From NCBI RefSeq assembly GCF_001540865.1, contig NC_033644.1, positions 6,173,178 to 6,237,177 of the forward strand: a DNA stretch of 64,000 nucleotides, read 5' to 3'. This stretch comes from Ananas comosus. Its lineage: Eukaryota; Streptophyta; Magnoliopsida; Poales; Bromeliaceae. The notes under the pieces were generated by a model. That model saw only the letters and a program-made list of their open reading frames with translations. It did not search any database and had not been told where the DNA came from. Below, one piece after another: positions 20,361 through 32,076 of the stretch. Position 1 is the stretch's first letter. The number at the start of each line of letters is the position of its first letter. The position numbers were made by a program, and so were the translations under genes.

Positions 20361-23300
20361 TGTAACATACCGAACTTCTAAAACTTTTAAGTTACGGTGT
20401 ACATTTGGTTGAAAAGCAATTTTAATCGTCCCGGAGGAGTTCGGTAAAGTTCTGGAGCAATCGGGCGTTTCGGTGCGCGTAGGTGCGAAAACGGAACCCG
20501 AAAGGCTATGTTGGACCATGGACTAAATCCAGCATTAGCGTGGATGAAAAGATGATGAAAACATGCTTGAAAATATATTTGGAGAGTTTCGGTTCGATTT
20601 GAAACGAATCGGATGTCAAACGAACGAAAACGGAGCAAAAACGGTGAAAATGTTGAAAAATTGGCTAAGTCCTGAAAAAAGGGCTGTGTATTGGTGACAG
20701 CATTTCGTGTACCGGTACGCAGTGTAAAATCCGAGAAGATGGCCCTCGGGTTTGGCTGTTGCGCGAGTCGTGTACTGGTGACACCAGTCAGTGTACCGGT
20801 ACGCGCGGGACCCGACAGCACAATGAAGTCTACTGCAAATAAAAATAGTTGGGGGGCTTATTTGTAATTGTGGCACACTCCATATGTTCCCAAACACCCC
20901 TTCACAGCAGCAAACACGTCTCTCTCTTATTTCTTCTCCCTTTCTCTCTCTAAAAGCTCTCCACCAAAGCTTAAAGAGAAGAAGAAGAAGGTCTTGAAGG
21001 TGGATTTTGAGGGTTTTGGAGGATCAAGAAGCTCTCCTTCATGGTGGACTTGGAAGAGCTTAGGTTAAGGTGAGTTATTTCGCAAGAATACTTTTAGGGT
21101 TTAGATTTATATCCTAAGATTTAGTGTTTTGGACTTCTTGTAAGATTAGAACCTCTCTAGAGGCTTGAGCTCCATGAAAATCTATGGAAGCTTAGAGTGC
21201 TCTCATGGTGATCACCTAGGGTTTGTGTTAGATGCCTTAGGGTTGGTCCAATTAGGTTGGAGATGATATTAGAGAGCTTCTTGGGTGGTTCTAAACTTGA
21301 TTATGCTTAGCAACAAGATCAATCCCAAGAAATCTCATTATGGCATTGTTAGGACACCAAATTTGGGGCTTTTGCCTGCGGGTGTTTTCGAGGTAAATTA
21401 ACCTTGCAGAAACCTAATTGGGGGTATAACGAACGCGTTGGTGCGCTCGGTTCGACAATCCGACGAGTGTACGTGAAGTTATTGACGAAACGATCTGTTT
21501 TGGTACAGATAGCCGCAGCACGCGGGATAGACGCCCAAAAATCATGAAAATGGATCTGGAGCATCGTGGTAACGGGGAATAAACTCCCGAACAGACGGAT
21601 CGCGGATTGGTGGCTGTTCGGGTGGTCGCACAAGAGTTTGGGCCAAACCGGGTCACGGGTGCCGCGGGAGGCTGATTGCAAGTGACTGCAAGCAATCGGA
21701 ACGCGAGTTAAGGTGGGTTGTGCATATCGAAGCGATTAGGTCGCCTATATGTCTAAGCAAATTAAGAATCCATGTTGATGCATATAGATGTAAATGAAGC
21801 ATGAAAATGATGCATGTTAATGTAAATACCAAGTAGAAATGCGTAATGATATGATGCAAGTTACATAATGCTAGATGAATGCATGAGTTAATTGTTACAT
21901 GAATGCATGAAAATAATGTTATAGTAATATGTTAGAGATAATATGCATGTTGATAAATTATGGAACATGTTGGATGTCATATGAATGGTTGGCATATATA
22001 TGTAGACATATTGTGGAATATGATGAATGAGTGCACGATTGATTCATTGTAGAATATACTAGATGAATGTATATTGCTATTGTGGATTATGTTAAATGAA
22101 CATGATGTTGAACATGGTTCGATAAACTCTAGGTAATTAGAGAACTCGACATTGAAAACAATGGATATGAACTATGATATGTATGAAAAACAAATCTATA
22201 TATATTAATCGAGTGGACATGATGATGTATATAGTGGAAGCACTTATGGTATGTGAACACTTAGAAAATAAGTTGTGGCATGAGTCCAAGAAATAATAGT
22301 TAGGTGTATATGACACAAGTGAAAGTAAAGAATGCAAAAGAAAAGAATGATGGAAATATTATGACATTTAACCTAGAGTTAGGGATCATCTTGACATAGT
22401 CTTCCTAAAGTTAAGGAATGGTTGAACTTGAACATCCTCAGAGTTTTGGATTGATCAATTGATCATACTCACTACTTAGTCCTTGCTGGATGTTGTCGTG
22501 GTAGATCCCCTCGGCGTGTGCTCCGAGTAGTATATCTGGGTTCGTAGCGTTATCTCCCCAGAGCGACGGTCCCACCGGTGTTTTAGGAGATCCCCCGGTT
22601 TAATGGGATTTTGGGTGTTGAGTTTGTTGAGGTCGAAACCTTTTTGGGTTAGCCAGAGTGATTGAGGTAATAACTTTGCATGAGCTATAGGATGTCCTAA
22701 GTTTGAGAGGATTAAGCGAGGTGCAAGTGAGACGTCCTTGCCCGTCGGGCCTTGACTTTGTGTGTATCCGCAGACGATTGACTCAGACGGAGTCGGGCAG
22801 TAGACTTTGTAAAGATAGATTGAAGACTTTATGATTACAAATGGGTAAATGACAGAGAAAACCGTTAATGGCGAGAGTTGGTCAATAAAGTAGTAATCGA
22901 TTGAATTACTAGTGATTGTATTAGCTCGCATCATTGCGATGATCTTCATATCTGCACTGCCGTGAGGGCAATGCATGGTTTCATTTGATTGCAAATCCAA
23001 GATATAATCATCTGTTTATTGAACTAACTTGCAGTTGCCTCCCTTGGACCTATTGGTCGAGCTTTTCCCTTGGGTGGCCGTACCCACTGAGAACCATGGA
23101 ATTGGTTCTCGCCCCACATGGTTTTGGGGTATTACAGGTTCACACGTGAGCGGCCCGGCGGCGCGAGGCGAGGGCGTATCTCCATAGTTAGCGCCCTACC
23201 ACCGAGACCAGAGATAGCGGTACCCTGAGTCGGCCTTTACTTAGAGATGTAAGAAAATGAAAAGAATCAAGTTGTAATAATTTGTAATAAAAGCTAGATT

Positions 23301-23573
23301 GTATTTGGAAGTTAAATGTAATAAGTAATTGTGATGTAAAATGTATCTAGTGAATGTGAATCCTTGTAATAGCAAGTAGATTATGTTTTTGATACTTCCT
23401 TATGCAATCCTTGATTGAAATGTGTTCCTGGTTGGAACTTTGTACATTGTATTGATTGCGACGCCTTGAATGTATAGGGGAGACTCTGTCCGCGGTACAG
23501 GAAAAACCCTGTCCGTTCGGCGGTCTGTCGGAGTGTCCGAAACCGACCAAATAGGCGGGCTCGGGGCGTGACA
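20361..23573 (+). mobile_element. Solo LTR of a second Tekay/Del-like family (3.2 kb)
   Basis: 3,213 bp, TGTAACATACC...GGGCGTGACA, with 5-bp duplications GGATG (20,356-20,360) and GGACG (23,574-23,578), one mismatch. No gag-pol domain inside. It has its own GTACCGGTAC copies (20,709 and 20,793), a CT-rich leader (about 20,920-20,960), a strong 5' splice-site match TTAAG/GTGAGT (21,070) and the CCCACTG-hairpin-TTCTCGCCCC module with TATTACAG (23,083-23,137). Only short blocks are shared with the host LTR, so it is a separate family. Confidence 0.87.
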
Positions 23574-24185
23574 GGACGGGTGTATTCACACTCCCTAGTG
23601 ATATTAGGTCAGAGATTATATTTTTATATCTACAAAATAGTGATTAGCGATAGTACAGTGGCATGTGGCTGTAGAGTTTTACCAGCTTCTTTTACTATTC
23701 TTGTGCATAATTTCTGTAGACTTAGTGGGAGAGCCGTTGAGGTCGGTAGCGGTACCCACTGAGAAGTACTCCTTTTTGCAGTAGTTCTCACACCCAGTTG
23801 TTTACCCATTTTTGCAGAGCCTTTATTCGCGGTTGCTGCTGTTGCTGATTCTGATCGTGGAAAGGGAGTCGCGAGCTCGATCCCTTTCAGCCTTGCTGCA
23901 GTGCTAGAGGAATACCTTCCAGAGGTAGTTTTGGGCTTTCCTTGTACATACTGTGATGTTGTCGCGGGATACTCGCTGGAGCGAGTTATGTTGTAGACAT
24001 TTTGTATGTATTGGAATCCCTCGAGGTTTTATCTATTACTTTTCAGTTTAGCAGCTCTTACCTTATGGTTGTAGCTTATTTTTGATTTACAGGTACATCT
24101 ATCGTTTTGTATACAAGAAAATTTTCTTTGTGTATGGCGGGTCTGTTGGCGTGCCAGAAAAAATGTGGTAATCTGGGGCGTGACA
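23574..24185 (+). repeat. 3' LTR of the Tekay/Del element, right part
   Basis: Resumes the host LTR after the solo LTR and ends GGGGCGTGACA at 24,185. It carries the hairpin module (23,756-23,817; 9 of 10 pairs in the stem). It lacks the block of about 180 bp present near the end of the 5' LTR. Its tgtatggcgggtctgt junction is also seen in the solo LTR at 61,810, so this is probably the ancestral state. Confidence 0.92.
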
Positions 24186-24190
24186 TGCCG

Positions 24191-24305
24191 ATTGGCAAAT
24201 TCTAAAGTGTCACATATGAGCAAAGGCCAATGCTCCAAACATTTTTCAAAAGAATGTAGAGTAGAAATATTATTTCATGAAAATGGATTTGCTAGAAAAT
24301 CGTAG
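24191..24305 (+). pseudogene. Helitron Rep remnant, part 2
   Basis: Immediately after the retrotransposon's target duplication the Helitron frame resumes: LANSKVSHMSKGQCSKHFSK..., matching the family stretch after HGPCG (NxxxPCMxxGKCSKxFPK) and ending ENGFARKS with a TAG at 24,303. Similarity stops here and the helicase (PIF1-like) half is not seen downstream. The gene was therefore already a fragment, or was truncated later. Confidence 0.78.
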
Positions 24306-26205
24306 TGATTGATCGTGGAGATCATTTGATCTGCACTACATTAGTAAGCGAACCTAGCAGTTATTGATTTTACTATTGGAGTTGTCCGTTAATAATTTTG
24401 TAATTGATAATTAATGCATCCCATCATATGAAACAAATTTACTCTAATATGCCTAAATTGAGAGGTATTCGGAAGAAAACCGTATAAACGAAAGGCCCCA
24501 ATACTAACCCATAATTTATCCCTTCAAATAAGATTAGTAAAAGAGTTTTGATATAAAAAAGCTACTAGAGTTTTATTTATTTCTTTTCTTTTTCTTTTTA
24601 CAATTTGAATAAGTCCTTTTTTCCTTTCCAAATACTTTTCTGTAAAGAGGCTCGAACGCTCCTATTTTGTAGGAGTATCGACAAAGAATCGAAACACCAG
24701 CTAAAAATAAAAATCGAATCTTCGGCTTATTAAATTAATTACCATCCAAACTAGTGGTGGGCTATTAGAGGTTTTCCTAAGCTATTATATATGACACAAG
24801 TTATTTGTACTTCTCTAACGTGCGGAAGTGATCATACAGATCTGCATCAACTTTGGAGGTTAATTAAAGAGAACCATCCAAGTACATATGATTTTATATT
24901 TTTTATTTTCATCAAAAAGATAGCCAAATTAGGAAGCACCAGTGTTTTTGGCACTAATAGGTGTGGAGGAAACGTGCTTTAGCTTCAATGATTCCATTTA
25001 TTAATATATTTATTCCCAAACTTACCTTCGTGGTTTATTAATTCCACTACCATACAAAACCAATCATGTACATTTATTAAATTGATTAAAGTTCGCTTTC
25101 TTTTTGTCCTATCTTAATGATTAGGGTAGGGCATTATCTACAAACATTGTAATTAATAAATAAGAGAGATTTAGAATAAAAAAAAACTTCAAATACCATA
25201 TGGTTTCATGATTTTCATTTTAGTACCCTATAATTTAAACTGTATCATTATAGTGCGTACTCAGCGGTTTTATTTTCTTTTCTGTTATTCTCTATATTAA
25301 AATGATATACTGTAATCTACAGGGTACGAAAGTGAGAAAATGCGAAACCACAGGGATTGGTATTTGGCGTTTACCCTTTAAAGTAAGATGGAGTCCCATC
25401 TAAATTCTGCTCATTCTGGGGCCTTGTACATGTTTTGAAAATTTTTTGTTAGTGAAAATGTATAGAACTTATCTGAGCTACTGCCCGTATTAATTCGACA
25501 ATCTAATTTTTCAAAATTTTTATTTTGTTACCTAATTTTTTAATTTATTCGAACTATTTGACAATTCATCATGTACAAAATTTAGGCGTATATGTCAATT
25601 AGTTTATTAATTTTTAGTCACATAAATATAATATTATGGTGCATTCAAATTTTGAAATAAAATGGTCATTAAAGGGTTCAAATCAAATTAAAAATTTCAA
25701 AGTTTAAATAGCTATATCAAAATATATAGATCATAATTTAGGTTCTATACAGATGTGAAATACATATGAATCCTATTATTTCTGCTTTATTTATTATTAT
25801 TTTTTTGTCATTATTGGGTAGCCTCACAGATGCAGCCAAAATCTCTTGCTTGCAAACACAGTATATTGGTGAATAATTATATCAATGATATAGATGACTA
25901 GATTAACTTTTTGTGTTAATCAAAGATTCTTCGTTAAAGATTCATAATTTTATTTTTATTTTTTGTCACACACACACAAATAAATGATGTGGTAGACTAT
26001 ATACGCATGTATGTATGTAAATTAATCGCAATGTTTTGCATAACCTCTAATATATCATTTAAAACTTTTTGTACATATGTGTGTGCATATGAAAAGCATC
26101 AATAACCCATATTATCCGCATTCAAAGCAAACTGTAAAAGAACCTAATAAAAGTATATATAATGAGAATATTAATTATTAAAAATTATATTTAAAGCTGG
26201 AACTA
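24306..26205. other. AT-rich DNA, no gene recognised
   Basis: No coding domain, LTR or inverted-repeat element could be supported. Short ORFs only. Contains poly-A/T runs and a short ACAC run near 25,968. Confidence 0.5.
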
Positions 26206-26426
26206 GGCTAGAATATTATTAATAGCACAAAGTCATTGGTGCTATTAAATTTTCAGCCATTGGATGAAGCGATGTACGGTTAGGATGATAGTGATCCCCT
26301 ATAGTTGATTGGGTGATTGGTTGAATAGTATAATCTAACGGATGAAAATAGTCAAAGAAATTAATTTAACGGCAGAAAACTTGATAGCACCAAATACTTG
26401 GTGCTATCGATAGCATTGTAGCCGAA
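26206..26426 (+). mobile_element. TA-embedded MITE, copy 2
   Basis: Ends GGCTAGAAT and TGTAGCC; core shared with copy 1 (gatgatagtgatcccc, tagtataatctaacgg). The left tip hairpin has an AATAGCAC stem with one mismatch (26,221-26,246). The right tip is a perfect 11-bp stem (GATAGCACCAA / TTGGTGCTATC, 26,383-26,408). Confidence 0.72.
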
Positions 26427-27071
26427 CTCTTTAAAACTGTCCTAATTATTATTTTTGGAAAAAATTATTCTTGGTCGCAACTAAATAAGGGCTAAATTAT
26501 AAAGGCTAATAAAATATAATACGAGAAATTTTTTTTCTTTATTTTTGTTTTAGTCCCTAGGCTTGATGAATCGATGACCCATATATAAGGTGTTCATAAC
26601 AAAAAAAAAAAAAGAAAAGAAAAAAGTTGAAGGGCCCATTCGTAATTTCCTGTACTAAAGGGGTCTCCATACTTTTTAGCTACGTTTTTATCCAAAAATA
26701 AAAAAAGAGAAATGGCAAGTTTACAACTGCAAATTTATCCAACTGCAAAATGCAACCATATACTTGTTGGTGTCAGGTTGGGCCGAATCACATTAGAAAT
26801 AGCTGGATATCGAATTGGGCTGAAACATGTTCGAAGTGGCTTGAGACTGGTCGGATCGAATTATAATCGAGATTCGTAAACGATGTGTCTGAACACTTTA
26901 AGTGAATTAGTTGCGTATTTCTAATAGCTCGAACTTTTAGGATTACCAGTTAGCACTAATAAATCGACAGTACTTTTCTCTCTATCTCAAGGATCCTCTT
27001 TAACAAAACCAACCCTTCAACAATTTAAGTGAATTAGTTGAAGCACTAATATTTTTTTATTTTTTTTTTTT
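26427..27071. other. AT-rich DNA, no gene recognised
   Basis: Includes an A-rich run at about 26,600-26,630 and short ORFs only. No repeat family recognised apart from the T-rich run bordering the next feature. Confidence 0.4.
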
Positions 27072-27174
27072 TCACCACCCCTGAGGTCTTGCTGTCTCAC
27101 CCATGTAGCTTAATTCACCCTCTGAATGAATGAAGCGGGTAGCGTGCCACTTTTTTCTCAAAAAAAAAAAAAAA
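27072..27174 (+). mobile_element. 5'-truncated retroposon 3' end with poly(A) tail
   Basis: About 100 bp ending gaagcgggtagcgtgcc, then a T run, CTCA and 14 A residues. The gcgggtagcgtgc block recurs inverted at 41,437-41,470 directly beside a poly(T) run, so it is the 3' terminus of a LINE or SINE family. No target duplication was found for this copy. Confidence 0.55.
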
Positions 27175-28116
27175 CAAAATCCTAATTACAAGGTGCATGC
27201 TCTTTATAGAATGATTTTTCACTCCTATCAAGTTTCCAATATATATTTATATATATATATGAAAGCGTAATATATAAATAAATAGAATAAACACTAAACC
27301 ACGTCCATGTCATCACAACGAGACACGGAGCAAGCGATGTTGCATAAAAGAACCAAATATAAGACGAAGGGATCAACGAAATTGAGCGGAGCAGCATATG
27401 CCCTCCTCCCCATAATCCCCTCTTGTACTCGATAATTCAAATTTACAACTTGCAGATGTAGGACCCCCCGAACTATGGGCCACCTTGATGTTGATTTATC
27501 TTTTCAATTTTGCAGATTCGACTAGTATTTTTAAAAATTTGCACAAGTTGTTCCTCTATCCGAGATACGTATAAAATACGTACACATATCAAACCATTTT
27601 GTATGACAAGAATTCTTTATCCCGAAAAAATACGATTGAAATAAAAGGATACAGCCAACCGCTATTACACATATTTCGAAAAATTGTCTGGCGTCCGTCG
27701 CCTTTAGTCCAGACCCTTTTTTTTTTTTTTTTTTTTCTGGGAATACAGGAATCTAACGGTACAAAACAATTTGATGTTTTTGAAAAATGGACCGAATTTG
27801 CATATCTAAAAATATGGACAAAATCAGAAAAATTGCAAAATCAGTAAATTTTTTGTCCTAAAAGCCATAACAAGTGTAATATATAAAAAAATAATTTAGA
27901 AACCAAAGTGTTTAAATTGAAAGTACAAATTACTGTGTGTACCTTGATTTTCTTTTTTTATTAGTATTATTATTATTATCAATCTCTTGAGAAGTCCCGT
28001 GGGTACAACTTCGTTCTCAAAACACCTCTTTTTATGCGGTTCATTAATAACTAATAGATAATATATTACTCAATTTATTTATTTTCACAATTATACAATA
28101 TAGAGAGAAAGAGAGA
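27175..28116. other. AT-rich DNA, no gene recognised
   Basis: No supported coding region. A (TA)n-rich stretch lies near 27,245 and a pure T run at about 27,716-27,735. Confidence 0.4.
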
Positions 28117-28646
28117 TAGGATTCTATCCTTTCGAATGTACGTATGCCTTTCTACTTGCAAGTTGTTTTCAACGATGGGATATCCGATTCGGTGATCGGT
28201 TTCGTTAGACATGATCGATATTATTGGAACTATCTAGAAACCAAATTTTATAATCTTTTGACTTCATTTGACTAGTGAACAAGTAGTTTCAAAATGAACG
28301 GTTGAAAATAAAAATATCATAAAAAATAGTAATAAAAGACTTAATTTTCAATTCACAAGTATTGATCTTGTTATTGATATTAAGTACAATTTTCTATTAA
28401 AACTTCATGGAATTTGAATTATTTTACACCGTTGAACTTAAAAACGTGCCACATCAACTTTAAAATAGTCAATTTTGATACCTTTTGTTAAATGATGTCA
28501 AAATATTATGAAATTTAGTTTCTCGATAGTTCCAATAAGGTAGATTATGTCTAAACGGAGCCGATCGTCGAATCGGATGTCCTATTATCGAAAACAACTT
28601 ACAAGTACGGATACCTCCGTACTTTTGAAAGTACAGGAGACCTGTA
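28117..28646. mobile_element. Long-TIR MITE A, TA-flanked
   Basis: About 530 bp. The outer 110 bp or so at each end form an imperfect inverted repeat (common blocks aagttgttttc, atccgattcg, ttggaactat). Each extreme tip is a 5-bp-stem hairpin with a 3-nt loop: AGGAT/ATCCT around TCT on the left (28,118-28,130), ACAGG/CCTGT around AGA on the right (28,633-28,645). The loops are complementary while the stems differ. The interior is AT-rich and non-coding. The right side abuts (TA)n. Confidence 0.7.
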
Positions 28647-28670
28647 TATATATATATATATATATATATA

Positions 28671-29215
28671 GAGTCGGCTACTATGCTATCGGTAGCACGG
28701 AGCGCTCCGTGCTACCAAGTTGTTTTCGATGATGCGGCTTCCAAATCGACGATCGGCTCCGTTAGACTTGATCTACACTATTGAAAGTATTTGGAAACTA
28801 AATTTCAGATTTTTTCGACATCATTTGAATAGTGATCAAAAGAATCTCAAAATTGACAATTTTAATGCGCGTGTGCTGTGTTTGTGGTTTAACATTGTAA
28901 AAACAATCCAATGGCTGATGAAATTTTATAAGGCAACTTCGTTTTCACTATTTAGAGTAAGATAGTATATCTGCATCTTTGATTAAATCTATTTACCATC
29001 ATTTGTTCATGAGATTTTATTTTCAGCCGTTCAATTTTAGATACTTGTGTTGATATGAGTCATGATATCCGAAAAATATAAAAATTTAATTTTCTAAATA
29101 CTTTGACATAGTGTAGATCAAATACGGGCACGGCGATCGGTCGATTTTGGGAAGCCGCATCTCGAAAACAATTGGTAGACGGAAGCGTCCGTCGGTACGT
29201 AGATTAGTAGCCTAT
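28671..29215. mobile_element. Long-TIR MITE B, TA-flanked
   Basis: About 545 bp, same family as MITE A (shared ttgttttcga, cgatcggctccgttaga and ttgatctacacta blocks). Outer ends GGCTACTATGC and TAGTAGCC. The left tip holds a perfect 26-bp palindrome (28,691-28,716, half-site GGTAGCACGGAGC). The right tip holds a 6-bp stem GACGGA/TCCGTC (29,178-29,193). TA-rich DNA on both sides. Confidence 0.75.
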
Positions 29216-29271
29216 TTCGTATATATATTATGATTAATATATATAATATTATATATATATTATATATATAT

Positions 29272-30487
29272 AGTTAGAGCATCTTGTGCTTTTAAAAGAT
29301 AGGGGCTTTAGGTGCTTAGAATTAACCGTTGGATCACTGCCTTGTCGAGATCTGTTGCCGAATGATGAGGAAACGGTATAGCGGAGACGTCTGTTACGTC
29401 TATTTTGCACACACGTTACGCTCTCTCTCTCTATACGCTTCTCTCTTACCGACGCACTCTGTTGCTCTCTCTTTTCTTTTCTTGCCTGCACTCTCCGTTT
29501 TTTCTTTCCTTCCCCCCCCCTATCTCTCTCTATCTTCCTTCTACCGTCTCTTACCGACACGCCTGGTGCACACTCGATTCCGGTAGGGCCCTGCCCCATT
29601 TGTCTCTTCGCTGTTCCGCTCTCCCTCCCGATCCGACGCTCCGACGAAGCCGCTGCCCCTACACACCTCCGCCCACGCCTTCCCGACTTTGCGCAAGTCG
29701 ATCGATTCCGGACGACGCGAGAGGCGTCGACCCTGTGCACACCTCCGATTCTGGCAGCCCTTGCACTTCGATCCCGGAAGCCAACTCGGGTGAGCATGAT
29801 TTTTCGATTACATCACTCGTACCAAAAAAATTTGTGTTGGTGGATATGTGTTTGTGTTTATGGATATGTGAAATTTTAGTTTAAATTAGTTTAAATTAGT
29901 TTGTGTTTGTGGATATGTGAAAGTTTGTATTTGTGGATATGTGAAATTTTTTTGGCCTAAGCACAAGATTACTAGCATAGATTGCCCTTGGCTTATCAAT
30001 ATATTTGTAAGCAAAATCCTAATTTATTCAAAGCAAAATCCACAAATACAAACTTTCACATATCCACAAACACAAACTAATTTAAACTAATTTAAACTAA
30101 AATTTCACATATCCACCAACACAAATTTTTTTGGTACGAGTGATGTAATCGAAAAATCGTGCTCACCCGAGTTGGCTTCCAGGATCGAAGTGCAGGGGCT
30201 GCCGGAATCGGAGGTGTGCACAGGGTGTTCGGTAAAGAGAGGGGAAAGGGAGAGAGAGAGAGAGAGGGGAAAGGGAAAGAGAAAAGGAGAGTGCCAGCAA
30301 GAAAAGAAAGAGAGAGAGACAGAGTGTGTTCGGTAGAGAGAGAGAGCGTAACGTGTGTGTCAAAAAGAGAGTAACGGCGTCTCCGTTACCTTCTCTCATT
30401 AATATTGCACAGATCTCGACGCGGCAGGTGATCCAACGGCAATAAAATTCCAAGCACCAAAGCTCTTGTGCTTTTAAAAGCACAAGA

Positions 30488-30494
<7 letters not shown>
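29272..30494. mobile_element. Large foldback element (long inverted repeat)
   Basis: Two arms in inverted orientation, about 29,272-29,940 and 30,048-30,494, with a spacer of about 110 bp. Matching blocks include gttggcttcc / ggaagccaac, the tgatttttcgattacatcac block and its complement, and several cacatatccac / gtggatatgtg repeats. The right arm lacks about 220 bp of GC-rich sequence present on the left. Its outer end is a perfect 30-bp palindrome (30,461-30,490). The GC-rich, CT-rich arm segment ending in GGTGAGC resembles a gene leader plus splice donor, possibly a captured fragment. It is (TA)n-flanked, like its neighbours. Confidence 0.8.

Positions 30495-30556
<62 letters not shown>
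30495..30556. repeat. (CT)n(TA)n compound microsatellite
   Basis: A CT run (about 30,494-30,523) passes directly into TA repeats up to 30,556, separating the foldback element from the next MITE. Confidence 0.9.
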
Positions 30557-30559
<3 letters not shown>

Positions 30560-30808
30560 CGGCTACTATACTTTTATGAGTATTGGCTCCCTTATACTTA
30601 TAAGTTTTCGGCCCTTAGATTTATTCCATTGATTATTTCCACCCATTAGATCATACTATTCAACCAACTACCTACTCAACCCTAGGGGACCACTATCATT
30701 CTAAGTGGAGACCACCATCATCCTAACCACACATCCCATCAATCAACGGTTAAAAATTTATGAGTACAAGGGGGTCATACACTCATAAGAGTATAGTAGC
30801 CCCAGCCT
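30557..30808 (-). mobile_element. TA-embedded MITE, copy 3
   Basis: Terminal inverted repeat GGCTACTATACT / AGTATAGTAGCC. The core is inverted relative to copy 1 (tcaaccctaggggaccac, atcatcctaaccacac). Its tips use a different hairpin vocabulary (ATACT/AGTAT, ATGAGT/ACTCAT). (TA)n on both sides. Confidence 0.75.
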
Positions 30809-30819
30809 ATTATATATAT

Positions 30820-30865
<46 letters not shown>

Positions 30866-30870
<5 letters not shown>

Positions 30871-31103
30871 AGTGCTATTTATACTCTTATAAATATAGAG
30901 TTCTTATATACGTATAAGTTTTCAGCTGGATGTGCGGGTAGAATGGTAGTGGTCCCCGGTAGAATGATAGTGATCCCTAGGGTTGAGTGTGTAGTTGGTT
31001 GAATAATATGCGAACGAATGAGAATGATCAAAGGTAGGTTTAACCGTCGAAAATTTATGAATATAAAATACCTATACTTATAAGAATATTTTAGCTAAAC
31101 TCA
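30866..31103 (+). mobile_element. TA-embedded MITE, copy 4
   Basis: Core in direct orientation (gatagtgatccctagggttg, gttggttgaataatatg). Tips are built from actcttataa / ttataagaatatt motifs. Left neighbour is a (TA)n run of about 55 bp (from 30,811). Confidence 0.65.
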
Positions 31104-31115
31104 TATATGTATTAG

Positions 31116-31333
31116 AGTAGAGCTACTTCCGATTAATTTTTGACTCTTAAATCAGTTCTTTTAATTATTTCTAATATTTAAATTAATACTATTATCCTGT
31201 GGGACCACTCAACTTAAAGCTATTACTCAACTTTAGGGGAGATTATAATCATCCACCGCATGATTCTTGATCCAAGAGTCAAAAATCGAAAGTATCAAAT
31301 TCTCTATACTTTCGATAGAATAATAGCTTTACT
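31116..31333 (-). mobile_element. TA-embedded MITE, copy 5
   Basis: Inverted core (gggaccactcaac, gggagattataatcatcc). Tip sequences ttccgattaa / gaaagtat differ from the other copies. The right side runs into (TA)n. Confidence 0.6.
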
Positions 31334-31409
31334 ATATATATATATATTTATATTATATATATATTATATATATATTATATAATATATATATATATATATT
31401 ATATATATA

Positions 31410-31633
31410 TCCTATGCTTTTTAAAATACTAAGTTATTGTGATGTAAGATTTTTAGCTATTGGATTAAGAGATATTGCGGTTAGGATGATATGGCGCCCC
31501 GTAGGGTTGAGTGTGTGGTTGGTTGAATAGTATATTTAATGGTTTGAAAGTGATCTGAGAAGTATATCTAACAATAAAAAACTTACAAGCACGAAGTGCT
31601 TGGTGCTTTTACAAGACGCATAGCTGGGGACTA
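31410..31633 (+). mobile_element. TA-embedded MITE, copy 6
   Basis: Core in direct orientation (gttaggatgatatggcgccc, gtttggttgaatagtat-like blocks). Right-tip hairpin AAGCAC/GTGCTT within acaagcacgaagtgctt. Flanked by (TA)n on both sides. Confidence 0.65.
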
Positions 31634-31639
31634 TTATAT

Positions 31640-31840
31640 ATATATATTATTATATATAGTATTATAGATGAGAGAGAGAGAGACGCTAGAAGACGACTCG
31701 GCTGGGTAGGAACGAGGAGAGAGAGGAGTTGATGATGAGAAAGAGGGGGCTAGGCTCGCTATGAGGCGGAGAGAGAGAGGAGATGATGAGACGTGGCATT
31801 AGTCGCGGGAGAGCGCGAGATGAGAGAGAGGTTTGGACTG
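31640..31840. other. GA-rich non-coding stretch
   Basis: About 200 bp dominated by GAGAGA runs with some GC-rich text, between two TA-embedded MITEs. No ORF or family recognised. Confidence 0.5.
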
Positions 31841-32076
31841 CGCGTTACTAGAGTAACAAGCATCTCGTTGTTGCTATAGTTTTTTAGCCTTTGGATCAAC
31901 TCTTTTCATTATTTCTAACCATTGGATTAAATACTATAACCCAGTGGGGACCACTCAACCCTAGGAGGACCACTCAACTTTAACCGACTAATATCATCCT
32001 GACCCTATAACTTTTCATCCAAGGGTTAAAAACTTGATAGCAAAAAAAACGTTTTACTATTAATAGTATTCCAGCC

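Larger units (their letters stand above)
10033..24185 (+). mobile_element. Tekay/Del-type chromovirus, plus strand, degenerate and nested
   Basis: Complete structure: 5' LTR (10,033-12,145), primer-binding site, gag, protease, RT, RNase H, integrase with chromodomain, PPT, and 3' LTR (19,124-24,185). Target duplication TGCGG (10,028-10,032) versus TGCCG (24,186-24,190), one mismatch. Lineage follows from the long LTRs, the gene order and the C-terminal chromodomain. Many stops and frameshifts, plus two inserted LTRs (13,546-15,421 and 20,361-23,573), show it is old and inactive. It sits inside a Helitron Rep coding sequence. Confidence 0.93.

Noticed and set aside
20868..21068. ORF MWHTPYVPKH... 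with Lys-rich end
   Set aside because: Lies in the solo LTR leader. Ends near a splice donor, but no protein family is evident; kept as part of the putative leader exon.
29249..29884. ORFs of 159 and 182 aa on both strands
   Set aside because: They lie in the arm of the foldback element; CT/GA-rich translation without domain.
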